A stretch of DNA of 64,000 bases, from contig VZSE01001754.1 in NCBI GenBank assembly GCA_013398275.1, positions 125,914 through 189,913 on the forward strand. Direction: 5' to 3'. The notes under the pieces are model-generated. The model was not told the origin of the DNA. It saw only the letters and a program-made list of their open reading frames with translations, and searched no databases. This DNA comes from Promerops cafer (Eukaryota > Chordata > Aves > Passeriformes > Nectariniidae). The position numbers were made by a program, and so were the translations under genes. Of this stretch, positions 24,108-36,600 are shown in pieces. Every line of letters begins with the position of its first letter. The stretch's first letter is position 1.

Positions 24108-24329
24108 ACAGGCTTAGGAAAAGGTTCTTCCCCCAGAGGGTGGCTGGGCACTGAACAGGCTCCCCAGGGCAGTGGTCACAGCACCAGCCTGACAGAGCTC
24201 AAGGAGTGTTTGGACAATGCTCTCGGGCACCTTCTGGGATTCTTGGGGCTGTCCTGTCCAGGGTCAGGAGCTGGACTTCATTGGTCCTTATGGGTTTCTT
24301 CAAGCTCAGGATATTCTATGATTCTATGA
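24108..24329 (+). mobile_element. CR1 LINE 3' fragment
   Basis: GGTTCTTCCCCCAGAGGGTGG, a GAACAGGCTCCCCAGGGCAGTGG stretch, GAGCTCAAGGAGTGTTTGG and the tail ATATTCTATGATTCTATGA identify a 3' end of the same CR1 subfamily as at 6530. Confidence 0.92.
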
Positions 24330-26619
24330 CCACTGTGGAGATTCATTTGGGAGTGCCTGCACACCTCCATGGACTTGGACATGCTGGCTGCACCATTTCT
24401 TCACCGTGGTTCAGAGAAGCCAGAGTCTGTACAAGGTAAGAGACCCTTTGACTGAATCCCTTGTGCGTTAGGGAGCCTGTTCTAGCAGTTTGAGGTACCA
24501 CATGAAATATACTAGGTCTTCATCTGGGAAATAATCCCTGTCTTTCCACCAAAGGGATCTAAGAAAGAGATAATCAGGATGCCTTTGGACCAAATACATT
24601 ATCTTCTATTCTATTTTGGCTCTGCTGAACATCAGCACTGGCATATTAAGAGCAAAGATTTGAAAGCAACTCCTCCTGTCTGCAAGCAAAGGGCAGTGAT
24701 TGTGGGGTGGAGCAACACCTGGTGGTTGGGATCCTGACAGGATTAGCAAAAGCCCAGAATTGAGCTTTCAGGCAACATACTGCTGACAAACAGGCTTCAC
24801 AAACTCTCAGATTTTGATCTCTGCTTGTTTTTATGCAGTAGTCCAAGGGGTCCTTGAATGAACATGTTTCACCACTCTGTCCTTCCTTCATGTCAGTTTG
24901 ATACTGAGGGACCTTGGACTGAGCAGCAGTGGCTGCCTTTCTGCTCATCTCCTTCAGCTGCACTCTCCAGAGAACTCTTTTTTTTCCCTCTTTGTCTCCT
25001 GCTTAGTAACATCTCCTTTTGTTTGTCCTTGGTTTTAACAACTGGGAATGTGCCTATGTGTTGTCTACACTGGATTTTTGAATGAGTGCCTACTGGGCAG
25101 CTGGTATTATTGGCATTTTGGTCTAGACTGATGAGAAGAAAGGAGAAGGACTTGGATCCAGGACTCCAAAAATTGAAACCGCCTCATTTTTCATCCCCTT
25201 TGATTAACTCTCTGGTTTATTTGCCTGTAACTATGACAAATGACACCACCAGCTGATGCTATCACATTTGGCAGAGTCATCCTGGTTTTGAACTCGTCAA
25301 TTAAAAATCTACATTTTATGGTAATGCTTCATGAGCTCTTGGGGGAAAAATGTCTCTGACAGATACAAGCTAAGTAGGGATCTAAAAGGTTCCCAACAGT
25401 ACAAACAAATAGTTCCTTCATGTCCTATTATTTATTCAGAACTACTAATATTCACCAATGCCACTCAATACCAGGATTGTAGGATGTCTGTGTTTTATTC
25501 TCATCAGGTTTTTTGTGTGCTTTACTGTGAGTCTAATGTTGATGTTATTTACACCAGTGTAAACTGGGAGCACTTTCACAAAAATTAACTGTGGTGGGTT
25601 TACAGTAGTACAGGCTCCAGAAAGGCTAAAAATGCATCATCCAAGCAGCTGAGGGCAGGTGGTTCCTTGGTGGAGTAGAGATCTCACCTTTCACTTAAAA
25701 TCTCGTTCCTGCCTCCCTGGCTTTTAGGAGAGGCTCTCTGAATGCAGAAGTCTCAAACCAAGAAAGCAAATGAAAACTGCAGATGCTGTATTCTTCCCCT
25801 CTTGTTATTGTGGCCTGAGGGGTGGCTGGGAAGCTGACTCGTGGTTGGTGAGTTTTCAGGTCAGATATGCTGAATGTCAGGGCTTTGCAAGGAAGTTACC
25901 CCATGCCTGTTACATCCATTAATGCCAGCAACAGTTTTGGTCTCCATGATTCTCTGCTTGTGGAATGGACCAAGCCCTCTCCTGTCCTGTATCACATCTG
26001 AAATATTTTACATCCAGTGGAGAGGAACACACCCACCAAATCTCCCAGAGTACCTGGCATGCTTCATTAGGGGACCATGAATCCCACCCACTGACCTAAA
26101 ATCCAGTTTAATTGCCATCATGAATTGAACAAGTAAATTCAAACTTTGACCCTGCAAGGTCTGTACCCAAATCCTCATGTCCCTGCAAGTGATAGAACAT
26201 GTCCAGGAAGAGGGGATAGGAGAAAATCTTCAGGAGAAGCTCCAGGCATGGCTCACAGGAGGGTAAATGGTTCCCTTGAGTGTTCCCCTGCAAGACAGGA
26301 GCAAGAAGACAATTTGGACTTTTTTGCTTACCCAGGCACAGAGAAATGGGGGTTGTGCTCAGACCCACTTTTCTGGGGAACAGCTCTAATAAAATCAGGG
26401 ATGTGATGATCTGTGCTTGCTGCTGTGAGCTCTGCAGCACACGGAAGAGGAGGATGAGCCAGGAACCACAGACACCTGGAGCTGTGGAGGAGACACAGCT
26501 AGACCTAAATGGCCTTGCATTTGACATGAAGTCTAATTTTTGCAGGCAAAGCCAGCAGAATGAGTGGCTGTGCTGTAAGTCTGACCTGTAAAATGCAAAG
26601 TACTCATCCCCCCCTCCTG

Positions 26620-26960
26620 TGGTGCTGTTAGTAATTAATTCAGCACATCTGCTAATGCTCCTTGTCTCTCTCCACTGCCCATGGCTCTTGTTTAAATGTT
26701 AATACCGCATGTGCTACCTTTTATCTGGAGATGAAGATGGATTGCTGTGTCAGACTGGATTTAAATTCATTTTGCTGTTAAAAATTTGTAATTATATTGA
26801 AAGGTTATATGAAGTCCAAAACCTCTCTGGGCTACTGTGGTTAATTAGCTGCTACAGATATTGTGCATTCAATCAAATTGTTCTCACTGCATTAAATTTG
26901 GTTATTAAACACTTGAAATAGTTGAGATATTAGAAATGCTTGATCGCTGGAAGGTCACAT
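26620..26960. promoter_or_regulatory. Candidate conserved non-coding element
   Basis: An AT-rich, repeat-free block carries many homeodomain-type cores: TAGTAATTAATTCAGC, TTTGTAATTATATTG, TGGTTAATTAGCTGC, and TTGGTTATTAAACAC. No coding potential is seen. The call is inference from motif density. Confidence 0.3.
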
Positions 26961-28909
26961 TCTTCGTTACTCATCCAGGCTGTGTGTCAGGCAATTTAAG
27001 TGCAAATGGATTTGTGGGTTGAAGAGCCCTCTGAGAAGGGATTTGGTAATGGATGGCAGATTTGCACAGATACTGAGGATGTAGTGGGAGGCTGGGGCTG
27101 GGACATTAATGATGAGATGGGTTCTTCATGCAGCAGATCAGGTGCGGTCTGTCCCTGCTTGCAGGCTCCACCAAGCAAACAGTGTTTGTGAGGGACCTAC
27201 TGAAAAGGTCCTGTCAGGCTGTTTGTAGGAAGGGAAAGGATTGCTCCAAATAAATTCAGATGTGAATGAAAACAGAGCTTTCAATGATGATATGAAGTTG
27301 GAAAGGGAGCTACCACACATAAGTGGAAATAAATGTCTTTGTGCTGATACTCTGGAAAGCATTGGCTTTTGACAAAGCCTTGTGACCACAGACAAGGAAG
27401 ACATCTCTTTAAGGTGCATCTGGTGGCACCAGCAGACAGAAGAAAGCTCCTGAGTGCTGGTATGGGTTCTGCCCAGCTCGTTTGAAGGCGTCATGTGATG
27501 TGGCTGAGACAGCCCGTGGGACACCTAACACAGACACCTTCACCTCAGAGACAGGGACACTGAGGCAGGAGGTTCATCAAGGTCACAGACAACAGAAATC
27601 TAATCTTTTCTAGAAACTAACCCAAAGCTTCTCCATTGCTCAAAGTGCACTTCAGTGCTTTAATGGGGTTATTAAAGACAGCCCTGAGCCCCTCTCTGCA
27701 GGGATGATGCTACAGCATGGGGTCCATATTTCAGAGCAATGCAACAGATCCTCCCTCCCTAGTAGCTCTCACCTGCCACCTCCATGTGCCTAAGTGAGGA
27801 AGGCAGTGAATATTCAGTTTCCCAAAAGAAGTGCAGCAAGCTGTGCTGCACCCCTGACTCTTATTCCAGGGGCTCCCCAAAAATCATCATTGCTATCTGC
27901 TCCTCTGCAGGAATGCGTGCGCTTGTCTTCACTGGTCTTCCTTTTGGAGAAATACTGAGAAGAGGTTATTCTTTCTCTCTCCACTGGACATGTGCTATCT
28001 CCCAGCCCTGCAGCCTGCAGCTGGTTTTCTTTGTCAGAGGATTTTGGCTGAGCTGCCGTGATAATTACACAGCTGGGCAGTGGGAAATCCCGCCCAGTAG
28101 CTGACGCCTGCCTAATCGCCGCTGGTTGTGTTCGGAGACTCCAGGACCTGCTGTAATAACACAGCCACTTAATTAGTCTTTTCCTGAGTAAAAGCTTTGG
28201 AAAGCAAAGCAATTGCAGCTTCCTAGATCCTCTTAACTATGTGAGTACACAATGGGTGAAAACAGCCTTGATAAAGGGGCCTCAAAAGGAGCTTATGCAG
28301 CTGGGTGTCAGGTCTTTGCCCTGCCTCAGTTTCCCCTTGGCTTTATTGCTATCTGGTGTCAGGACAATCCAAGTAACACCCACTCCTGGGGCGTGGTTTA
28401 TTTCAAGGTCATTACAGTTCAAAATGTCAGGATAAATCAATATAAACATTTCCTTCTGTCCTAGGGCTGTCTGGCATTTCACCCACCTCTCCATTTGTGA
28501 AGCTTTCACCACAAGCAGCTCCAGCTCACCACCCAAGATAACTGCCCCATGTAAGTGCATCTGAAACCAGCCTGTGCTGTTATTTTAGCTAGTTTCTAGG
28601 TTTGTATCAATGACAGTGTCTCTTCTGTGTTTGGAGAATTCAGACACTGAATTCAGTGAGCTGAATCGCAGTAATTTACTGTGCCTGTGCTTTTACCCTG
28701 TTGCAACTGGGAAAACTTTGCAGAGATTTAAACTAACTTTTCCCCTTGCCCTGCTTGCCTTGGGCTTAGGAGACAGCACTGTTAACCACAGCTCAGCTGA
28801 CAGCATTGCACTGTGTCAAAGCTTAAATAAACTTTGCTGAAAATCAGAGTTAAAAGAGTGTAAAGGGCCATGATTATCCAAAAGTGGAAAAAGAAAAGAA
28901 AAGCCCTCA

Positions 28910-29130
28910 TCTGCTCTTCTTCCTCATTGACCACCCAGCCCCCTCATTATCCGTCATTACTCTTTTCTTGCCTGGACTATGAAACCTTACCAGCCCCTCA
29001 GACCCTCCTCCTTATCCCTGACCCATCCCCAAATCCTGACAATACCTTCATCCTCACAACCATCTGCTGACCTCTCTCCTCCTCACCCACACATTCTTTA
29101 TTCCTTCCCTTCTCTAACCCACCCCAAATC
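28910..29130. repeat. Pyrimidine-skewed low-complexity tract
   Basis: The plus strand is dominated by C and T (CTCCTCCTTATCC, CTCTCTCCTCCTCACCC) for about 200 bp without a strict repeat unit. Confidence 0.7.
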
Positions 29131-32059
29131 CATCTCCTTCTGTCAGCAGTCCTTGTCTTGGCTGATCTCTCCAATCATCCTGCTCAAAGTCCTCCAAGTT
29201 GGCATTTTTGCTGTGTGGCAATCTCATTTTTGCCTAAATTTGAGACGCTTCACCTCTCCTCTTCCAGGCACACTCTTCCTCTTGCCACTGACATGTGGTT
29301 GCCTTCCCTGTGCTGGCCTTCCTTTGCATGGTCTTCCTCTGCCTGCTCTGGCAGGGCATCAAATAACAACCACAGAAAACATCCAAATAGGCCTTGAAAG
29401 CAAGAAAAATAGGGTACTTAAAGGGGTTATGCAGCCGTAAGATGGCTGTACTTACAAAGACTCCAAGATCTCTTTGGTTGGATGACTGAAATTCAAAACC
29501 CGGTCAAAATTTTTATTGTAGTTTGCTTTGTAAAGGTGCAGTATTAAACTCTGGCACTCCGACTCCAGTCCAGATTTTCTCCTCTTCTGTGCAGTTTCTG
29601 GTTCCATTGTTGGGTCAGATCAAAGTTATCCCTGGAGACAGGGTGCCAACACCTTCTCCACTCTGAGCTGGGCTTGCTCTTCAGTTCCACCTCCAAGTTT
29701 AGTGTTCAGAGCAGACATATATTAGTGTTTTTCACTTTCTGTGTAGTCCCTAGCACTGTATTTATGTCAGGAGTTCATAATATCTAATTTTTCTTGTCCA
29801 TCTTTCACACCCACATTTTTTGTGCCAAACTTTGAACATTAATACAGATTGTATCAGTTCTTTGTGGTAGACCCAGCGCCAGCAGCTTTAACAAACCTGT
29901 GAGTAATTGACATTTAGGCACACTGGAGGACATGTACCAGCACCTTCTTCTCCCAGAACCACACACCCAAATGTGTTCCCAGTACAAACACTGGTGAATC
30001 CAGACTCCAGATATTTATTTTCCTTTGCTACATTTCTTATTTCCTGAGAGTTGGTATCTCACAGAAAAAAGCTCAAGCCATTCGCACCTCAGAGTTGTCT
30101 GTCCCCAAAGGCAGCTCCACAGCTCTAAAGCTTGGCCATGTGGTGGTCAAAACCAGACCAGGATGACCACCCTAAGGGTGCCCTGGGTGAGAAAAGGGAG
30201 GAGGGGAGAGGAGATAAAAGTGAAGGTATGATAGTCCCTCCAATGGATCTGCTTACAGAGCTCTTGGGTAAAATTGTTCATTCAAAACATTCTTTTTGCT
30301 GAAAATGCCTTTAAAAAAAAAAAATCAAAACAAAAATCTGTGGGAAATGTCCAATTTCAACAACAATTTTAAGGTTTTCATTGAGGAAGAAAAAGCTTGA
30401 AAAATGTGCAGTTTTTTGGCAAAAGTAAGCTAAGGAGTTTGGCAAAAACCCAAATGAAAACCAAAAACCAGAAACCCCAAATTGTTTTGGTTTCTGGCCA
30501 AAATGTTTCCAGTTTTTGATTGCCAGAAACCAAACATTTTTCAGTTTTTGCTTCTTGAATGAAAACCCCTGAACTTCTGCAGAAAAATGTTAAGATAAGC
30601 TTTTGTTTTCACTGATTGTCTTTCATAGGAACAGAAACAATTTCTGACTTTTCCCTTTTTCCTCTGTAGGTGGATGTGTGTGACTATGGGGCTGTGATGT
30701 TCCATTTCTGAGCTCCATTTGCCTGTCGACCTGAGCTGCAGCACTTTCTCTGCCTGGCTTAATTCCTCCAGCCCTGGCTGTCTGCACATTTCTGGCTGTT
30801 CCTGGGCAGGTTTGAGCATCCTCTGCAAAACACTTTGGGCCTTCAGCTTCCAGAGATGTCAGGAGTATCTGAGGATTGCAAACACATTACAGGACTAGAT
30901 GGGCATTATGCAGGATCTGGCCCTCAAAAATCTACCTTCATCTTGGTGGGGAAGCCTGGATTAGGCAACACATCTTGGCTCCCTAATTGTGCTTTTTCAG
31001 CCTTGCTTACCACCCACTGTGCCTGGGATTACACCTGTCTGAGTGTGCATGTTCTGCATCGCTGTGTTCCAGCTTGGATACACTCCCTCAAAAACAATTA
31101 CTTCATGTGGTGGATCTAGTTAACACTCCTTCCAGCTCTGAGCTGCCTCTGACCCTGCAGATGCTAAGTGTTAGCAGTTGTGCTCTAGTTGCTGTAATTC
31201 TCATTACCTCAGTGTAGACAAGACCTGTTTGCACCTTAAAAGCTTTAAATTCTTTTAGGGGAATCCCTATGGAAGGTTTGATGATGGGGGTGGTTTTTTT
31301 CTTCCCAAAAATGCCGAGTGCCAATATCTGCCAGTTCCTTCACTGCAGCTATGTGAGATGGGCACTTGTGGCAGCTCAGCCAACTTTTTGCCCTTTACCA
31401 GCCTGCTGAAGTCATCGCCAAATATAAAGCCAGGCCCTAGTGGGTTTTCTTCTTGGTTTCAGATGTGAAGGTGACCAGCTGTTGATTGAGTGTTGCAGAG
31501 ATCTTTGGAGAACAGTGTGCATTCAGCTTGGAGATGAAGGGCTAAATTCAGACCATTTGTGCTCTTGGCATGCTGTTCCTCCTCATCGCTGTGTGTTTGC
31601 TTTAGAAGTCTGACTGGCTGACATGCCCCGGCCGCCAGCTAATGCGGATTAATTCTGACTCTCTTCAGGCTTCAAGGAAACAGATTGTGGAGGGGTTTTC
31701 ATCACAAGGGGAATGAAAGAAGCTAGCAGAGTATCTTAACCCAAACCACGTCACCCATTGCTTTCAATCAGAAAGGAGGACAGATGAGATTAACCTCAAA
31801 ACCCTCCTGGCTTCCTTGTGGACACTGCAAACCACAGTGCCAAGTGAGAGAGGAATGCAGGAAGAGGATGATTTTTTTTGTGGACATGTAAGGAACTGGA
31901 CTTAGACCACCAAGCCCATTCCACACTGGCCACCGAACAGTCATCAGAGGGTGTTGACTTTTGACCACTACTGTTTTTGTTAACAGGAAAAATAAAACCA
32001 TATGTTGCCTAAGTAGATGCACAAAACTTTTCTCCAAATCCCCACAGACAAACTGTCAG

Positions 32060-32320
32060 CAGCAAAAGTATTTACTTTGGTAATGCAGCTGGGCTTAATC
32101 CCAGCCCCATTGTGTTTGTGCATGCCTTTTCACCACGGAGCTCAATAACATGCTGTTTGTGAAGAGGGTGAATGAATGCATGCAGTATGATTTCGGTTAT
32201 TAGGCCTATCGGTTACAGCCCGAGACAAAAGGCTGGAGTCAACAATGGTAGCACTACATAGGCCCTGCTCATGCTTCGAGTTAGGCTAAATGGAAATCTC
32301 AGTCATCAGTCACGTCAACT
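32060..32320. promoter_or_regulatory. Candidate conserved non-coding element
   Basis: This repeat-free block contains GGCTTAATCCC, a homeodomain/OTX-like core, and GAATGCATGCAG. It lies directly upstream of a CR1 and has no open frame of interest. Evidence is composition only. Confidence 0.25.
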
Positions 32321-32469
32321 AGCCATCAGCTTGAGGTAGGACAGCAGGACTTGGCCCAGTGGTGCAGATCCTCAGCTGGCTTAAATCAGCGTAAATCCAG
32401 TGTAGTCCAAGGAGCCACAGCTGAGGATTTTGGCGCCTACTGTCTATTTTTGAGTTTAGTGGTTGTTGA

Positions 32470-32783
32470 ATGCTTAATTCTCTGGGCTGCAGGCTCCTGC
32501 AGCTGAACCATGGATGTGCTCTCAGGCTGCTTCCTCCTGGCTGGGGGGTCACAAATGTCAGTGAGGTCCCTGGATGGCACCTCTGTATGTGCCAGCCCTG
32601 GGGCAATCCCAAGCACAAACACAGGCTGAGTGGAGAATGGGTTGGGACCAGCCCTGGGGAGAAGGACTTGGGGGTGTTGGTGGTTGAGAAGCTCAACACA
32701 GCCCCTGAAGGAGATTGTCAATGTGCACATGAAGCCCAAAAAGCCAACTGTATCCTGAGCTTCATCAAAGAAGGGTGACCAGA
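32470..32783 (+). mobile_element. CR1 LINE fragment, 5' half of a copy split by a solo LTR
   Basis: GGGGCAATCCCAAGCACAAAC, GAAGGACTTGGGGGTGTTGG, GAGAAGCTCAACAC and CCAACTGTATCCTGAGCTTC are CR1 landmarks in order. The copy stops at ..GGGTGACCAGA and resumes 301 bp later. The left boundary is approximate. Confidence 0.88.
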
Positions 32784-33084
32784 TGTAACGTGGAGGGGTG
32801 GGTTGGAGACAGAGACAACACACACCTGGGTCCATGTGGCAATAGAGAGGGCTTTATTCTTTGAACCCAGCTTTATAAAGGGGTTTGAAATGTCCTGGTC
32901 TAAAACACTCATTGGTCTGCCTCTGAACACCACCCAGCTGCCCAACCAGTGAGATGTCTACAGTTTAGGATAGAACGTGATTTGTTGAGGTCCCTGTCTG
33001 TTAACTCAGGGGCAAGTTTACAGAACCAGGTGGGTTTCTTATTTATAACTGATTTAATTGCTCAGCTACAGACCATCTGTGACA
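32784..33084 (-). mobile_element. 301-bp solo LTR (ERVK-like) inserted in CR1
   Basis: The insertion is flanked by a perfect 6-bp duplication, ACCAGA at 32778-32783 and again at 33085-33090. Read on the minus strand it starts TGTCACAGATGG and ends CCACGTTACA, giving TGT...ACA ends. Internally, in the same orientation, a CCCTTTATAAAGC TATA-like box is followed by AATAAAGCCCTC, as in a short retroviral U3-R region. There is no internal retroviral coding sequence, so it is a solo LTR left by recombination. A 6-bp duplication points to class II (ERVK-like) elements. Confidence 0.88.
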
Positions 33085-33640
33085 ACCAGAAGGTCAAGGG
33101 AGACTATTCTGCCCCTCTACTCTGCTCTCATGAAGCCCCACCTGCAGTGCTGTGTCCAGCTCTGGGCCCCCAACATAGGAAGGATGTGGACCTGCTGGAG
33201 CGAGTCCAGAGGAGGTCACAAAGGTGATCAGAGGGCTTGAGTGCTTCTGCTATGGAGACAGGCTGAGACAGCTGGGGGTGTTCAGCCTGGAGAAGAGAAG
33301 GTTACACCTTCCAGTACCCAAAAAGGCTTCAAGAAAGCTAGAGAGGGACTTTTTACAAGGGCATTGAGTGAAAGGACAAGGGAGAATGGCTTCAAACCGA
33401 CAGAGGGCAGGTTTAGATTTGATATGAGGAAGGAATTGTTTACTCTTCAGGTGGTGATGCACTGGCACAGGTTTCTCAGAAAAGCTGTGGCTGCCCCATC
33501 ACTGGAAGTTCTCAAGGCCAAGTTGGATGGGGCTCTGAACAACCTGGACTAGTGGAAGGTGTCCCTGTCTGTGACCAGGAGCTTGGATAGAGATGACCTT
33601 CAAGGTCCCCTTCTAACCCAAACCATGTGGGGATTTTATG
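33085..33640 (+). mobile_element. CR1 LINE fragment, 3' half of the split copy
   Basis: After the duplicated ACCAGA the CR1 resumes at AAGGTCAAGGGAGACTATTC and continues through GTGTCCAGCTCTGGGCCCC, GGATGTGGACCTGCTGGAGC, TTCAGCCTGGAGAAGAG and GATGACCTTCAAGGTCCCC to its 3' end. Confidence 0.93.
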
Positions 33641-36600
33641 ACATGGCCTCATCAAAATTTGTGTGCAGAGTAACTCTGTGTTTGAGTACTGTGAGCACTG
33701 AATGTTTTAAATAGGTGCTGGGGGAGATCAAACCAGGCACCAATTCTGTTCTCTTGTGAGCAAACCTTTGCAATCAAGGGCAAGTCCTACAGCAGCAGGT
33801 CCATGCCTGGTGCTGACACTGATTTGGGCATGGGTCCACTTGCCATGGGACAGTGCTGTCAGTGTGTCCTGGTCCCCGCTGTGCTGGTGACAGGGCATGG
33901 TGCACCTTCATTACCAACTTGCCAAAGAGCTGTTTTACAACCTGAAAAGCTGGAGCTGTTGCAATTGTATTTTGGAAAGGGGATGAAAGCCACCTGTACT
34001 CATTGTCACCAGAAGAGCCATGATATTTCAGAATGGTTCCTTCTGACACAGCTGCAGCTGGAGGTGTGAAAGTTGTCCACCTCCCATGAAAAACTGTTTT
34101 GATGCCTTTTTTGTGTGCTGGAAGTGCTGCATGGGGATGAATTTGTACCAAACAGAGTTGTGCTTTAAGTTTGAGGAACCCTGGCCATGGTTAGCTTAAT
34201 GCAAATTATCTGTTCCCAAACACAAAATAAGTGAGGAAGAAGCCAAATTTCTTTTTGTAAAAAATACAGAGAACTGCTTTTCTCAGGATTAAGGCTCATA
34301 GATAAACCAGATGTTCCCAGATAAAAGAAGATCTGGTTCTGCTGACACTTTTTAAAACCTTTGTTCTAATATAATAAACTTGAGCAGGTTGCTGATAGAC
34401 CTATGCAACACAAATCATTCAGACCTGCAAAAAAACCCCATGTCAAGATGGGTTTTTAAAATATCCTTTGTAGACCTGCACAACAAAGTAAAACACCTGA
34501 TGAAACTTAGGGACAGTCCCTAAAATACCCCTAAAAAATATGGGACACTTGTGTTAAAGCTGTTTGACACCATTTGCTTCACAAAAAAAATATTACAGCG
34601 CCACCAGTTATTTCCATAACACCAAACCTTTGGGATGAGAAGTTGTCATATTTTGGGGCAGTGGCAGAAAAAGGCAAGAAGAAATTAAACCAGAGAGAAA
34701 GCCCAGAACCTTGGACATGCTCTGGTAACACACACTTTCAGCATCACAAAGCTATGAAGCTATGGCTGTGTCAGAGTACTGCCACCTGATTAAAAAACTG
34801 ACACTGTGTGCTGTGAACTGCACAAAAGAAACCTTCTGTCCTGAAGAGCTGATGGGCACCAGGAGGCCAGGGCAGGGCTGGGAGGCTTTGCAGAAGGAAC
34901 ACTGAAGTTGAAGACAATGAGGCAACCATTAAATTGGAAAATGCTGGTATTTTTTCTGGTTTTCTGGGGAGTGGCAAAATGACTCTTTTGTGGAAGAATT
35001 TTAGCTTGCAGCAGAGAAAATGATCCTTTTGATATTTTTTTCCCCCTGAGAAATTTTCATCTCTTTATTTTTTATTTAGGCTGCTGTTGCCACTGAATCT
35101 CAAGATTTTCTTCAAAATTTCCTGTGGGGCATGAGACTGGGAATTAATTTAAATAATTCTTTCTATATGGAAGTTCTAAACCTCTCAATGTTGCCCTCAT
35201 CCTTCTTCTTCTCCTCCTCATTCAGGACTCAGTCCCCTATTCAAGACTGTGCTTGAGCAAAGCTGCTTGAAGGGACTCCCAATGCTCCTTAGCCCCACAC
35301 ATTTTCCTTGTGTTGCTTGGCAGTTTTCTGTCGTGCAGCCATGCCAATACAGCTGCTCGTGGGTCGTGCTGCAAATGGGGTCTGTGCAATTTCTTTAAAT
35401 CTCACTTATTTTGTTTCCCCACCTTTGGTGCCAAGTGTTTTCTTTCACTGACCTGCTTTACAGATGGTTGAACAAGTCCTAAGGAGGAAAACATTCAGGG
35501 ACCTCTTTAGCTGGCTTTGCCTCTGGAAAAATGTCACATGGAAGATGTTGGGGGAGCATTTTCTGTCTGGTGCCTTGTGTCGTTGAAGCAATCAGCTCTT
35601 TGAGTTCAGTCGTGGGCGGAACAAGGTCTCCTCTGCTGATCTCAGTGCTGTGTCTTCCTGTGCCAAATACCTCCATGGAATGAAGGTCTGAGCAGCACAT
35701 CCAGGGTGGGTATTGCTTGGGAAAGGACACGAGCACGAGCGCTCCCAGAATGGTCACGGGTTGTTGGTTAATGCCATTTTCAAGGCTTCCCTGCCCAGAG
35801 CAGGCTGCTGCGGGAGAGAGGGTTGAACCACAGGAAAATTATAAGTGAGTTAAAACGTTCGTGGCCTCCTCAAGCCAGCTAGGGTGCTATTTAAAGGACT
35901 GTATTATTCCCTGCTGCATCTTCTGGCCTGCACAGGGAGCTTTCATTAGCGCGGCCGGCAGAGAGAGAGAGAGAGATAGCGCCTTGGAGAGCTCACGCGG
36001 CTTTCCACAACATCTCGGCTTGAAAGAGCCTTTGACTGTGCATCTTGCAGAATGTTTTCTCTGAGCTGTCAAAACACGCATCTGTCAAACCAGAGGAGTC
36101 TGGAATGTGTTACGTGCGTGTTGGTGCACTGCGACCAACAGCTGGAGTGGGGGGGGGGGTCACAGCAGGGGCCCCCTGAATCCCAGGGAGGACACCATGG
36201 TCCATGGGGGATGTATGAGGTCCTAGGAAGTACCTCAGCCCCTAAAACCCAAGGGCGGTTCTCCTGAGGGGTCACAAATCTTTTGAACCCTCTTAGGTTC
36301 GCAAGCAAGCGACATTTTGCTACCCCACCCCTCAAAGAAGGGCAGGTCCCTTGGTTTTCTTCTCTTCCACATGGGTAGAGCCTCCCAGCAGTTCATGGGA
36401 GGGTGCACAGGCAGGGACACAGGGTCATGTGTCACTGCACACCGCTACAGCCTCCATGGGTTGAGCTGAGAACCCTCTCAGGTGACAGTTTCCAGACCTG
36501 CTGTGGTCCTGTCTTGCCCCAGAAGAAACTTCTGTGGACTGTAGGCTCTCCTGCCCTGTTGTGTCTGAGCTGTTGAGGAGCAGGACACTGGCCATCACTC

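Larger units (their letters stand above)
24330..32469. other. Long non-coding stretch without genes
   Basis: No exon, RNA gene or mobile element was recognised in about 8 kb. Notable contents are the AT-rich block at 26620-26960, a pyrimidine-skewed tract at 28910-29130, an A/T-rich patch with a hairpin at 30300-30560, and a conserved-looking block at 32060-32320. Confidence 0.45.
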
